From contig NZ_JAUTDO010000007.1 in NCBI RefSeq assembly GCF_030646165.1, positions 248,001-312,000 of the forward strand: 64,000 nt of DNA. The letters run 5' to 3'. Positions 23,554 to 31,775 of the stretch are shown in pieces. A program made the position numbers and the translations under genes. Source of the stretch: Conexibacter sp. CPCC 206217 (GTDB taxonomy: Bacteria; Actinomycetota; Thermoleophilia; Solirubrobacterales; Solirubrobacteraceae). The first letter of the stretch is position 1. Each line of letters starts with the position of its first letter. The notes beneath the pieces were generated by a model, which saw only the letters and a list, made by a program, of their open reading frames with translations, was not told where the DNA came from and did no database searches.

Positions 23554-25083
23554 GTGCTCAGCCGTGTCGCAACATTCGCCATCGACGGAATCGATCCCCG
23601 CCCGGTCTGGGTCGAGGTCGACATCCGCCCGGGCCTGCCCGCCTTCCGCGTCGTCGGAATGGCCGGAAAGGCCGTTCACGAGGCCCGCGACCGGGTCCGT
23701 GCGGCGATCCTCAACTCGGGGTTCGAGTTCCCCGCGCGCCGGATCACGGCCAACCTCGCCCCGGCCAGCCTGCCGAAGATCGGCCCGGGCTTCGACGCCG
23801 GTCTGGCAGTCGGCCTGCTCGCTGCCAGCGGTCAGTGCGGGGCCGAGCGGTTGGACAGGTGGGCGATCTTCGGCGAGCTGTCGCTCGGCGGCGAGCTGCG
23901 GCCGTGCCGCGGTGTGCTGGCGGCGGCCGAAGGTGCCCGCCGCAGTGGGCTCGCCGGCCTGATCGTCCCGCGTGAGCGGGCCGCCGAGGCCGCGCTGGTC
24001 GAGGGCATAGACGTCGCCGCGGTGGACAGTCTTCGCGGCGTCGCGCAGTTCCTCGGCGGAGGCGATCCGCCTCCGCCGCCTCTGGCCGTCGAACAGCCCT
24101 CGGCGGAAGCGACGGACACAGCGCTTGATCTCGCCGACGTGCGCGGCCACGAGCTGCCGCTGCGGGCGTTGGAGATCGCGGCGGCGGGCGGTCACAACCT
24201 GCTGATGGAGGGACCGCCCGGAAGCGGCAAGACGATGCTCGCGCGGCGGCTGCCGTCGTTGCTGCCGCCGCTGTCGCGTGGTGAGGCACTGGAGGTGACA
24301 CGCATCCACAGCGTCGCCGGTATCCACCGCGCGCCCGGGCTCGTGCCGGCGCGGCCGTTCCGCGCGCCGCATCACACGATCTCGGCCTCCGGGCTGGTCG
24401 GCGGAGGTCAGGTGCCGATGCCGGGCGAAGCGAGCCTCGCGCACCATGGCGTGCTGTTCCTCGACGAGCTGTCGGAGTTCTCGCGCCCGAGCCTGGAGGC
24501 GTTGCGTCAGCCGATCGAGGACGGGCACGTGGCAGTCGTGCGCGGCCAGCGCGCGCTGCTGTTCCCGACCCGCTTCACGCTCGTGGCGGCGACGAACCCG
24601 TGTGGCTGCGGTTATGCCGGCAGCGACCGGCACTGCAGCTGCAGCGAGCCGGAGCTCGCCCGCCACCGCCGCCGCCTCAGCGGTCCGTTGCTGGATCGGC
24701 TCGATCTGCTGATGCAGGTCGCGCGCCCGACCGCGGCCGATCTCGGCGCTCCCGCCCGCGAATCGTCCAAGCGGATGCGCGCGCGTGTGCTCGCCGCACG
24801 CGAGCGCCAACTGCAGCGGCTGGCGGGGACTGAGGCGCGCTGCAACGGGCAGCTCGACGCGCGGCTGGTGCGTTCGCACGTGCTCGTCGAGGACGCCGCT
24901 AGACGAGCGCTGGGGAGGGCGTACGACGCGGGTGCGCTGAGTGCGCGCGGCCACGATCGCGTGCTGCGAGTCGCTTGCACGATCGCCGATCTCGACGAGC
25001 GCGACGCGGTCAGACTCGACGACGTCATGCAGGCGCTCACCCTGCGACTGCACGATGCCGGACCGCAGGCGGTGGCGGCGTAA
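23554..25083 (+). CDS. comM: ComM/YifB family AAA+ ATPase (Mg chelatase-like)
   Basis: ComM is a hexameric helicase that promotes branch migration during natural transformation. The 509-residue protein has an N-terminal Lon-protease-like fold (VWVEVDIRPGLPAFRVVGMA), Walker A MEGPPGSGKTMLARRLPSLL near residue 218, Walker B GVLFLDELSEF near 302, a cysteine-rich zinc-like loop NPCGCGYAGSDRHCSCS near 348 and the C-terminal Mg-chelatase helical domain. The GTG at 23554 matches the family N-terminus (LSRVATFAIDGI) and the TANNNT rule; an ATG at 23515 is the alternative. It overlaps dprA by one base. Confidence 0.92.
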   Translation: MLSRVATFAIDGIDPRPVWVEVDIRPGLPAFRVVGMAGKAVHEARDRVRAAILNSGFEFPARRITANLAPASLPKIGPGFDAGLAVGLLAASGQCGAERLDRWAIFGELSLGGELRPCRGVLAAAEGARRSGLAGLIVPRERAAEAALVEGIDVAAVDSLRGVAQFLGGGDPPPPPLAVEQPSAEATDTALDLADVRGHELPLRALEIAAAGGHNLLMEGPPGSGKTMLARRLPSLLPPLSRGEALEVTRIHSVAGIHRAPGLVPARPFRAPHHTISASGLVGGGQVPMPGEASLAHHGVLFLDELSEFSRPSLEALRQPIEDGHVAVVRGQRALLFPTRFTLVAATNPCGCGYAGSDRHCSCSEPELARHRRRLSGPLLDRLDLLMQVARPTAADLGAPARESSKRMRARVLAARERQLQRLAGTEARCNGQLDARLVRSHVLVEDAARRALGRAYDAGALSARGHDRVLRVACTIADLDERDAVRLDDVMQALTLRLHDAGPQAVAA

Positions 25084-26186
25084 TGACGACACCTCCGATC
25101 GGCCCGTGCCGGTCGTGCCTGCGGCGCGCCTGGCTGATCGGACGGCTGGCCGGCAACATCGAGCTGGCGTGGGCGGCTCGCAGACCGCTTCCGGCGGTGC
25201 TCGCGCTGCCCGACGCGGAGTTGATCGCCGCGCTCGCGGGGGAACAGCGCTCTCGCGTCCTGCAGGAGTACCGGCGCTTTGACGCCGGCGCGGCGCTGCA
25301 GCGCTGCGCCGATCGTGCGGTGACGGCGGTTTGCTCCTGCGATCCGAGCTATCCGGCTCGGTTGCTCGAGCTGCCCGACCCGCCGGCGGTGCTGCACGTG
25401 CTCGGCGATCCCGCGCGATTCCGGCAGCTCGTGGCGGCGGACTGCGCCGCGATCGTCGGGGCGCGCCGGGCGACGCCGTACGGTCTCGAACAGGCTCGTC
25501 GGCTCGGGCACGGGCTTGCCGTCGCTGGCGTCACGGTTGTGAGCGGGATGGCGCTGGGGATCGACTCGGCGGCGCATGCCGGGGCGTTGGATGGCGGCGG
25601 ACGCACGCTGGCCGTGCTCGCAGGGGCTCCAGAGCGCGCGTATCCGGCGAGTAAGCGCCAACTGCACGCGCAGATCGCCGCACGCGGCGCGGTGATCTCC
25701 GAGCTGCCGCCCGGTATCACGGCGCGGCGGTGGAGCTTTCCCGCTCGCAACCGCATCATCGCGGCGCTTGCCGGGCCGACCGTCGTCGTCGAGGCGGGCG
25801 AACGGTCGGGGTCGCTGATCACGGCGGCGCTGTGTCTGGAGCTGGGGCGAGACGTGACTGCGGTGCCGGGACTGGTGACCTCGCCGGTCGCGACCGGGAC
25901 GAACGCATTGATCGTGGACGGAGCACGACTCGTGCGCGGACCGCAGGACGTGCTGGAGCTTATGTACGGCGCCGCCGCCCCGGAGGTGGAGCCCGTCGCG
26001 GTCGGCGATTCGCTGCCGGCCGATCTGCGCGGGCTGCTGGAGCGGGTGGGGAGCGGGCTGGACACCGTCGCGGCGTTGACCGCCGCCGGTCTGGGGGTCG
26101 ATGCCGTGCTGGCGGGACTGGCGCAGCTGGAGCTGCGGGGACGAGTGCGCCGAAGCACGGGAGGGCGCTATGTGTGCCGGCCGTGA
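25083..26186 (+). CDS. dprA: DNA-processing protein DprA
   Basis: DprA binds incoming single-stranded DNA and loads RecA. The 367-residue protein has an N-terminal extension with a CRSCLRR cysteine pair and the Rossmann-like DprA core, with AAIVGARRATPYG, TVVSGMALGIDSAAHAGAL near residue 150 and WSFPARNRIIAALAGPTVVV near 218. A C-terminal winged helix (GLDTVAALTAAGLGVDAVLA) completes it. It starts within the comM stop (TAATG). The comM-dprA pair is the usual actinobacterial arrangement; whether the strain is transformable cannot be told. Confidence 0.92.
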   Translation: MTTPPIGPCRSCLRRAWLIGRLAGNIELAWAARRPLPAVLALPDAELIAALAGEQRSRVLQEYRRFDAGAALQRCADRAVTAVCSCDPSYPARLLELPDPPAVLHVLGDPARFRQLVAADCAAIVGARRATPYGLEQARRLGHGLAVAGVTVVSGMALGIDSAAHAGALDGGGRTLAVLAGAPERAYPASKRQLHAQIAARGAVISELPPGITARRWSFPARNRIIAALAGPTVVVEAGERSGSLITAALCLELGRDVTAVPGLVTSPVATGTNALIVDGARLVRGPQDVLELMYGAAAPEVEPVAVGDSLPADLRGLLERVGSGLDTVAALTAAGLGVDAVLAGLAQLELRGRVRRSTGGRYVCRP

Positions 26187-26345
26187 GACGGGCGTGGGCG
26201 AGGAGGCGACCGCCACAGGGCAGCGGCGGGCGGACGATGCCTGGAGCGGGAGCGCGGCGCAGCGGGCGCGGCCTCGCGCGATCGCGATCGCGATCGGGAC
26301 CGGGCGTGCGTCGGACCCCGGCGGCGCCTTCGCGGGCAAACGTCC

Positions 26346-26351
26346 TAAGCT
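26346..26351 (+). promoter_or_regulatory. Leaderless-type -10 TAAGCT for thiD
   Basis: TAAGCT ends 7 nt before the GTG at 26359 and 16 nt before the alternative ATG at 26368. Confidence 0.45.
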
Positions 26352-26358
26352 CCTCGCC

Positions 26359-27165
26359 GTGACAGCGATGCGCATTCCCGCCGTGCTCTCGATCGCCGGG
26401 TCTGACTCGGGCGGCGGGGCCGGGATTCAGGCGGACCTGAAGTCGTTCGCGGCCTGCGGCGTGCACGGGATGACCGCGATCACGGCGCTGACGGCGCAGA
26501 ACACCGTCGGGGTCGACGCCGTCGCTGCGGTCGAGCCGGAGATGATCCTCGCCCAGGTGCGCGCGGTCGCGCGCGACATCGGTGTCGACGCGGTCAAGAT
26601 CGGGATGCTCGGGACGGTCGCGACGATCGACGCCGTCGTGCAGGCGCTCGACGAGCTGCCTGCCGCGACGCCGATCGTGCTCGACCCTGTGATGGTCTCG
26701 GAGTCCGGCGCGGCGCTGCTGCAGGCCGACGCACGGGCGGCGCTGATCGAGCGGCTGCTGCCGCGCGTGACCGTCACGACGCCGAACGTCCCCGAGGCGC
26801 GGACGATCGCCGGCATCGAGGGGGACGCGCCGGAGCTGGCGCGCGCGGTCCACGCGCTCGGGCCGCGCTACGTCGTCGTCACCGGCGGCCACCGCGAGCA
26901 GGCGACCGACGTCCTCTTCGACGGCACGACGACGAACGAGATCCCGGGCGAGCGCTTTCCCGACGGCGCCGCGCACGGCTCCGGCTGCACGCATTCCTCG
27001 GCGCTCGCGGCGCACCTGGCGCTCGGCTTCGCGCCGCTGGAGGCCGCGCGCGCGGCGAAGCGGGTCGCGGCACGGGCAGTGCGGGACGGGTTGCGCGAGA
27101 TCGGCAGAGGTCCTGGCCCGGTTGACGCGCTCGGCATCCGCGCGCGCAGCTCCGCGCCGCACTGA
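26359..27165 (+). CDS. thiD: Hydroxymethylpyrimidine/phosphomethylpyrimidine kinase ThiD
   Basis: ThiD phosphorylates HMP and HMP-P for thiamine synthesis. The 268-residue ribokinase-fold protein has LSIAGSDSGGGAGIQADLKS near residue 10, MTAITALTAQNT, the KIGMLG motif, PIVLDPVMVSESG near 112 and the phosphate-binding HGSGCTHSSALAAHLALG near 207. The GTG at 26359 is chosen from the upstream hexamer; the ATG at 26368 would remove three residues. No other thiamine gene is nearby. Confidence 0.92.
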   Translation: MTAMRIPAVLSIAGSDSGGGAGIQADLKSFAACGVHGMTAITALTAQNTVGVDAVAAVEPEMILAQVRAVARDIGVDAVKIGMLGTVATIDAVVQALDELPAATPIVLDPVMVSESGAALLQADARAALIERLLPRVTVTTPNVPEARTIAGIEGDAPELARAVHALGPRYVVVTGGHREQATDVLFDGTTTNEIPGERFPDGAAHGSGCTHSSALAAHLALGFAPLEAARAAKRVAARAVRDGLREIGRGPGPVDALGIRARSSAPH

Positions 27166-27221
27166 TGCGCCCGCGCGCTGAGCCGAGCGCCGTCAGCTCG
27201 CCGCGTGCGACCGCGCGACGG

Positions 27222-27272
27222 GCTCGACGCGCCGCTCGACGCGCCCGCTCGACGCGCCCGCTCGACGCGCCC
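27222..27272. repeat. Four tandem copies of a 12-13 bp unit
   Basis: The unit GCTCGACGCGCC(C) is repeated four times head to tail in the 205-bp gap between thiD and the next small gene. The first copy is 12 bp and the others 13 bp, so the tract is not a coding repeat. The rest of the gap holds only the promoter listed next. Confidence 0.8.
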
Positions 27273-27358
27273 GCTTGGGCGCTGTCTGCGAGCCGACCGG
27301 TGACACCGCTGCAGAGCGCCCGCGCGCACTGATCGTAAGCGCGTCATAAACGCTCTGG

Positions 27359-27364
27359 CATAAT
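27359..27364 (+). promoter_or_regulatory. Leaderless-type -10 CATAAT
   Basis: CATAAT ends 6 nt before the ATG at 27371. It is close to the consensus TATAAT but lacks the first T. Confidence 0.45.
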
Positions 27365-27370
27365 CCGCCC

Positions 27371-27619
27371 ATGAGGTTCCTGCGCATGAGACCGGGGCAC
27401 GGAGAGGTGCTGATCGCCGAGGGCGACGTCGAGGTGCGCGAGCAGGAGGAGCAGCTGGTGGAGGAGTTCCGCCGGCAGCTCGACAGCGGCATGTGGGCGG
27501 CGGTGCCGATCGTCGACCGCTCCGGCCGGCGGGAGGCGCAGATGGCGCGCAGCTTCGACGAGATCCCGCGCGACGCCGAGCGCGTCATCTTCTTCCCCCG
27601 CGCCTCGGGCGGACGGTAG
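27371..27619 (+). CDS. Small hypothetical protein
   Basis: The 82-residue acidic protein (MRFLRMRPGHGEVLIAEGDV, then ending VIFFPRASGGR) was not recognised. Residues 18-40 are a charged helix rich in Glu, Gln and Arg. It is 13 bp upstream of the next membrane-protein gene and probably co-transcribed with it. The start is supported by the adjacent CATAAT. No cysteine, signal peptide or membrane segment is present. Confidence 0.65.
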   Translation: MRFLRMRPGHGEVLIAEGDVEVREQEEQLVEEFRRQLDSGMWAAVPIVDRSGRREAQMARSFDEIPRDAERVIFFPRASGGR

Positions 27620-27632
27620 CGGCAACGCGCCA

Positions 27633-28508
27633 ATGGTGCTCGCCCTCGCCGCTACGGGGATCGTCATCGTCGCACTGCTCGGCGAGGTCATGCTGCCGCG
27701 GATCGGTCAGGCGCTGGAGCACCACCGCGCCCGCCGTCGCCGCATCCCGCAGATCGCGGAGTTCGACGTCGATCCCGGCCGTGAGCGCCGCGCCGAAGCA
27801 CGGGCCCGCCAGCTGCTGAAGTCGTGCGTCAACGACGAGGAGTGGGCGATGTACCGCGACCTCGGCTTCATCCGCGTCTGGGCCATGCAGGCCGGCAGAG
27901 ACGGCGCGTCAGCCGCGAGCGGCCGCGCCGATCGCAGCGGCGGCGCGACCGACGCTGACGGGACCGACGGCGGCGCGATCGAGGGCGACGCCGCCGCGCA
28001 GGCGCACGCCGACCAGGTGGAGGCGCAGCGCCGCGACGCCGCGCAGCAGGCCGAGTGGGAGCGGATGGAGGGTTTTGAAGAGCGGCCGGAGGTCGATCCA
28101 CGGCCCGGGCCGCCGAACCGCGGGCGCCTCAGCCGCCGCAATCGTCTCTCGCGCCGCGGCGACGTGCGTGACGAGCCGTACGCCTACCTCGTCTATCCGC
28201 ACAAGCCGATCCTCGCCTACGTCCCGCAGACCGGCCGCCTGCTGAACGAGTTCTGCGTCGAGTTCCCGGACCAGACGCGGCCGTACGGCAGCGCGCGGCT
28301 GCCCGACTCCGACGACGTGCTGGCGAAGTGGATGGCGCTGACCGGCGACGAGCAGCGGCTGATCGGCTCGGCCAACATGCACCTCCCGGGCCGCCAGATC
28401 GATCCCCGCCAGGTGAAGCGCGACCTTTGGCGACTGCGGCAGTGGGAACGTGAACGGGCCCGCACGGCGGGCACGCCCACGGGGGACACTAGAGTCCCGT
28501 CGCAGTGA
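27633..28508 (+). CDS. Membrane-anchored hypothetical protein with disordered linker
   Basis: The 291-residue protein has an N-terminal membrane segment (residues 2-20) and a basic stretch. Two conserved-looking blocks, EEWAMYRDLGFIRVWAM near residue 70 and AYLVYPHKPILAYVPQTGRL near residue 187, are separated by an Ala/Asp/Arg-rich linker from about 90 to 180. The C-terminus LTGDEQRLIGSANMHLPGRQ looks folded. I do not recognise a family. The stop overlaps the ilvD start (GTGA), although ilvD also has a promoter-like hexamer inside this gene. Confidence 0.7.
   Translation: MVLALAATGIVIVALLGEVMLPRIGQALEHHRARRRRIPQIAEFDVDPGRERRAEARARQLLKSCVNDEEWAMYRDLGFIRVWAMQAGRDGASAASGRADRSGGATDADGTDGGAIEGDAAAQAHADQVEAQRRDAAQQAEWERMEGFEERPEVDPRPGPPNRGRLSRRNRLSRRGDVRDEPYAYLVYPHKPILAYVPQTGRLLNEFCVEFPDQTRPYGSARLPDSDDVLAKWMALTGDEQRLIGSANMHLPGRQIDPRQVKRDLWRLRQWERERARTAGTPTGDTRVPSQ
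28490..28495 (+). promoter_or_regulatory. Leaderless-type -10 TAGAGT for ilvD
   Basis: TAGAGT ends 9 nt before the ilvD GTG, inside the 3' end of the upstream gene. Confidence 0.4.
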
Positions 28509-30193
28509 GCCACGAGCCGTTCGACCTCAAGCACCGCAGCCGCGCCCTCACCGAGGGCCCGCACCGCGCCGCCGCGCGCTCCTACCTCCACGGGATCGGC
28601 TATTCGGCCGAGGACCTCGCGAAGCCGATCGTCGGCGTCGCGCACTCGTGGATCGAGACGATGCCGTGCAACTTCAACAACCGCGTGCTCGCGGCGAGAG
28701 TGAAGGAGGGCATCCGCGCGGCCGGCGGCACGCCGATGGAGCTGAACACGATCGCGATCTCCGACGGGATCACGATGGGCACCTCCGGGATGCGCGCCTC
28801 GCTCGTCTCGCGTGAGCTGATCGCCGACTCGATCGAGCTGGTCGCCAGCGCACATCACTTCGACGCGATCGTCGTGATCAGCGGCTGCGACAAGACGATC
28901 CCCGGCACCGTGATGGCGCTCGCGCGCCTCGACATCCCCTCGCTGATGCTCTACGGCGGCTCGATCCGGCCCGGCGTCTACAAGGGCGAGGAGGTGACGA
29001 TCCTCAACGTCTTCGAGGCTGTCGGTGCGCACGCCGTCGGCAAGATCAGCGACGAGGAGCTGCACGCGCTGGAGGAGGCCGCCTCGCCCGGCGCGGGCGC
29101 CTGCGCCGGCCAGTTCACCGCCAACACGATGGCGATGGCATTCGAGGTGCTCGGCATCTCGCCCGCCGGCTCGGCGATGGTCCCGGCCGAGGACGGCAGA
29201 AAGCGCGAGGTCGCGTTCGAGGTCGGCGAGCTGGTGATGGACGTGCTCAGACGCGGCCTGCGGCCCAGCGACGTGATCACCAAGCCGGCGCTGGAGAACG
29301 CGATCGCCGCGGTCGCGATGAGCGGCGGCTCGACCAACGCCGTGCTGCACCTGCTCGCGGTCGCGAAGGAGATGGGCGTGCCGCTGCGGATCGACGAGTT
29401 CGACCGCATCTCCGAGCAGACGCCGCTGCTGTGCGACCTCGCCCCGGGCGGCAGATACAACGCGACCGACCTCTATGCCGCGGGCGGCGTGCCGCTCGTC
29501 TTCAAGCGCCTCAGAGAGCACGGCAGACTTCACACGGACGCGATCACAGTCACCGGCCAGACGGCGGGGGAGATCGCCGACGCGGCTCTGGAGACGCCCG
29601 GCCAGGTCGTCGTGCGCCCGCTCGATCAGGCGCTGAAGCCGACGGGCGGCTTCGCGATCATGAGAGGCAACATCGCGCCCGACGGCAGCGTCATCAAGCT
29701 CGCCGGTCACGAGCGCCGCCACCACGTCGGCCCGGCGCGCGTGTTCGACGGCGAGGAGGCGGCGATGGCGGCCGTGCTCGCGAGCGAGATCAGACCCGAC
29801 GACATCGTCGTGATTCGCAACGAGGGTCCGGCCGGCGGACCCGGCATGCGCGAGATGCTGGCCGTCACCGCGGCGATCATCGGCGAGGGCCTCGGCGACT
29901 CGGTCGCGCTGCTGACCGACGGCCGCTTCTCCGGCGCCAGCCACGGCTTCATGGCCGGCCACATCGCGCCCGAATCCGTCCACGGCGGCCCGATCGCCGC
30001 GCTGCACGACGGCGACACGATCACGATCGACGTCGACAACCGCCGCATCGACGTCGACCTCACCGACGCGCAGATCGAGGAGCGGCTGCGCGCGTACGAG
30101 GTTCCGCCGCGCCATGACCACAACGTGGACGTGGCGATCCGCAAGTACGCCAAGCTCGTCGGCAGCGCCTCCGAGGGCGCGCTGACGCACTGA
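28505..30193 (+). CDS. ilvD: Dihydroxy-acid dehydratase
   Basis: IlvD dehydrates 2,3-dihydroxy-isovalerate and its homologue in branched-chain amino acid synthesis and carries an Fe-S cluster. The 562-residue protein has the cysteines expected as ligands in TMPCNFNNR near residue 55, ISGCDKTIPGTVMALAR near 128 and GAGACAGQFTANTMAMAFEV near 200. The C-terminal TDGRFSGASHGFMAGHIAPE block is also present. No other ilv or leu gene is adjacent. It abuts the convergent hydrolase with no gap between stop codons. Confidence 0.94.
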   Translation: MSHEPFDLKHRSRALTEGPHRAAARSYLHGIGYSAEDLAKPIVGVAHSWIETMPCNFNNRVLAARVKEGIRAAGGTPMELNTIAISDGITMGTSGMRASLVSRELIADSIELVASAHHFDAIVVISGCDKTIPGTVMALARLDIPSLMLYGGSIRPGVYKGEEVTILNVFEAVGAHAVGKISDEELHALEEAASPGAGACAGQFTANTMAMAFEVLGISPAGSAMVPAEDGRKREVAFEVGELVMDVLRRGLRPSDVITKPALENAIAAVAMSGGSTNAVLHLLAVAKEMGVPLRIDEFDRISEQTPLLCDLAPGGRYNATDLYAAGGVPLVFKRLREHGRLHTDAITVTGQTAGEIADAALETPGQVVVRPLDQALKPTGGFAIMRGNIAPDGSVIKLAGHERRHHVGPARVFDGEEAAMAAVLASEIRPDDIVVIRNEGPAGGPGMREMLAVTAAIIGEGLGDSVALLTDGRFSGASHGFMAGHIAPESVHGGPIAALHDGDTITIDVDNRRIDVDLTDAQIEERLRAYEVPPRHDHNVDVAIRKYAKLVGSASEGALTH

Positions 30194-31069
30194 CTACTCC
30201 CGCAGGAACGTCTTCAGCAGCGCGTTGAAGGTCTCCGGCCGCTCGAGCATCGGGACGTGGCCGGTGTCGGGCAGGATCACCTTGCGCGCGCCGGGGATCA
30301 GGCGCTCGAAGCGGTCGGCGTCGCGCACGGGGACGGTGCGGTCGGCGGCGCCCCAGACGATCAGCGTCGGGCAGGCGAGCTGGGGGAGCCGGTCGCGCAG
30401 CGAGTAGTTCGTCAACGCCGCCAGCGCCGGGATGAAGCCACGTCTGCCGGAGCCCGCCATCAGCTCGAACGCCAAAGCAGCCGACAACCGCTCCGGCTGA
30501 TGCACGGCGAACTGCAGCACGAGCCGGCGCAGCCGCGCGCGGCGGGCGAACGGCTCGTGGCGCGAGGCGCCCCACGCCGTCACGAAGCCGAGCACGCGCG
30601 CGGCCGTCAGCATCGGCTCGCGGCGGGCGTGCTCGCCGGAGACGCCGGCGGCGGCGACCAGCACGAGCCGCGACACGCGCTGCGGCAGCGCCAACGCCAG
30701 CTCGGCGGCGATCAGGCCGCCCATCGAGTTGCCGACCGCGACGACCGGCCCCTCGACGCCGAGCTGCGAGCAGAGCGCGTCGAGGAACGCCGCGTAGCCG
30801 CTCATCGAGATCGGCCGCTGCGGCAGCTCGGAGGCGCCGAAGCCGGGCAGGTCGACCGCGATCACGCGGTGTGTGGCGGCGAACGCCGGGAGTTGCAGCA
30901 GCCAGTTCTGCCAGCAGCCGGAGAGGCCGTGGACGAACAGCAGCGGCGGTCCGGAGCCGAGCTCGACGACGTTCGCCCAGCGGCCGTCGACGCGAACCCA
31001 GCGAGCGTGATCGCGCCAGTCGACGGCACGCCAGTCGGTCGCTTCGGCGTGTGCCGTCATCTCCGCCAT
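30194..31069 (-). CDS. Alpha/beta-fold hydrolase
   Basis: The 291-residue protein has a complete alpha/beta-hydrolase triad: Ser115 in the GNSMGG elbow, Asp243 in GAADRTVP and His271 in DTGHVPMLERP. The oxyanion motif FVHGLSG is at residues 45-51. It is probably an esterase or a carbon-carbon hydrolase-like enzyme, but the substrate is unknown. It diverges from the 5'-nucleotidase-like gene, and the two share a symmetrical TACCCTA promoter element. Confidence 0.85.
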   Translation of the reverse strand: MAEMTAHAEATDWRAVDWRDHARWVRVDGRWANVVELGSGPPLLFVHGLSGCWQNWLLQLPAFAATHRVIAVDLPGFGASELPQRPISMSGYAAFLDALCSQLGVEGPVVAVGNSMGGLIAAELALALPQRVSRLVLVAAAGVSGEHARREPMLTAARVLGFVTAWGASRHEPFARRARLRRLVLQFAVHQPERLSAALAFELMAGSGRRGFIPALAALTNYSLRDRLPQLACPTLIVWGAADRTVPVRDADRFERLIPGARKVILPDTGHVPMLERPETFNALLKTFLRE

Positions 31070-31077
31070 CGCCCGTC

Positions 31078-31084
31078 TACCCTA
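31078..31084. promoter_or_regulatory. Shared bidirectional -10 element TACCCTA
   Basis: Read on the plus strand, TACCCT ends 10 nt before the ATG at 31094. Read on the minus strand, TAGGGT ends 9 nt before the ATG at 31069. One 7-bp sequence therefore fits the leaderless promoter rule for both divergent genes, whose start codons are only 24 bp apart. Confidence 0.5.
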
Positions 31085-31093
31085 CCTCTACAC

Positions 31094-31666
31094 ATGCGCA
31101 TCGCCATCGACATCGACTCGACGCTGCACAACTACTGGGACGTCTTCTCCAAGCTCGCGCGCAAGCGCTTCGGGGTCACGCTCGCCTACCAGGACCAGGT
31201 CACGTACGAGATAGACCGGCTGCGGCCCGAGCAGGTCGACGCGCTGACGGCCGAGAGCCACGCGGCACTGCACGTGCTCGGTGCGAGACCGTACGAGGGC
31301 GCGGTCGAGACGATCGCCGCCTGGCATGAAACCGGTCACTTCATCCACATCACCAGCCACCGCGCGAGAGAGGCGCACGAGCCGACCGCGCAGTGGCTGG
31401 AGCAGATCGGGCTGCCGTACGACGAGCTGTACTGCTCGTGGGACAAGATCAGCCGCTGCACGGAGATCGAGATCGACGTGCTGATCGACGACGCGCCGGT
31501 GAACATCCTCAGAGCGCAGGAGCAGGGCATCGTCCCCGCGACGATCCTGCACCCGTGGAACCGCGAGCTGTGCCACGAGGAAGGCGTCATCGCGGCGTCC
31601 GACTGGGCGGAGCTGGCGCAGCGCCTCAGCCCCGTGCTGGCCGGCACCGCAGCTCGCCAGGGCTGA
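31094..31666 (+). CDS. 5'-nucleotidase-like HAD phosphatase
   Basis: The 190-residue protein resembles the 5'(3')-deoxyribonucleotidase family of the HAD superfamily. The nucleophile motif DIDSTLHNYWDVF (DxDxT type) is at residues 5-9, a serine/threonine motif follows in HFIHITSHR near 82, and the acidic motif VLIDDAPVNI is near residue 134. It should dephosphorylate a nucleotide or related small phosphate ester; specificity is not predictable. The ATG at 31094 follows the shared TACCCTA element. Confidence 0.78.
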   Translation: MRIAIDIDSTLHNYWDVFSKLARKRFGVTLAYQDQVTYEIDRLRPEQVDALTAESHAALHVLGARPYEGAVETIAAWHETGHFIHITSHRAREAHEPTAQWLEQIGLPYDELYCSWDKISRCTEIEIDVLIDDAPVNILRAQEQGIVPATILHPWNRELCHEEGVIAASDWAELAQRLSPVLAGTAARQG

Positions 31667-31750
31667 GACCCGGGGTGCGCAGGCACCGCAAACACAAGCG
31701 GTTTTGGCAGATAAACCTGTGCATCACCCGACTTCCGACCGGAGCGTGCG

Positions 31751-31756
31751 TAGAAT
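31751..31756 (+). promoter_or_regulatory. -10 box TAGAAT upstream of the L,D-transpeptidase gene
   Basis: TAGAAT lies 19 nt before the GTG at 31776, and GGGAG at 31766-31770 gives a ribosome binding site, so this is a short leadered promoter. Confidence 0.45.
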
Positions 31757-31775
31757 CGCGCCAACGGGAGATCGG

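Noticed and set aside
26278..26295. Three GCGATC units overlapping the HIP1-type octamer GCGATCGC
   Set aside because: It is a short, isolated, GC-rich iteration in an intergenic gap; no enrichment elsewhere in the window was noticed.
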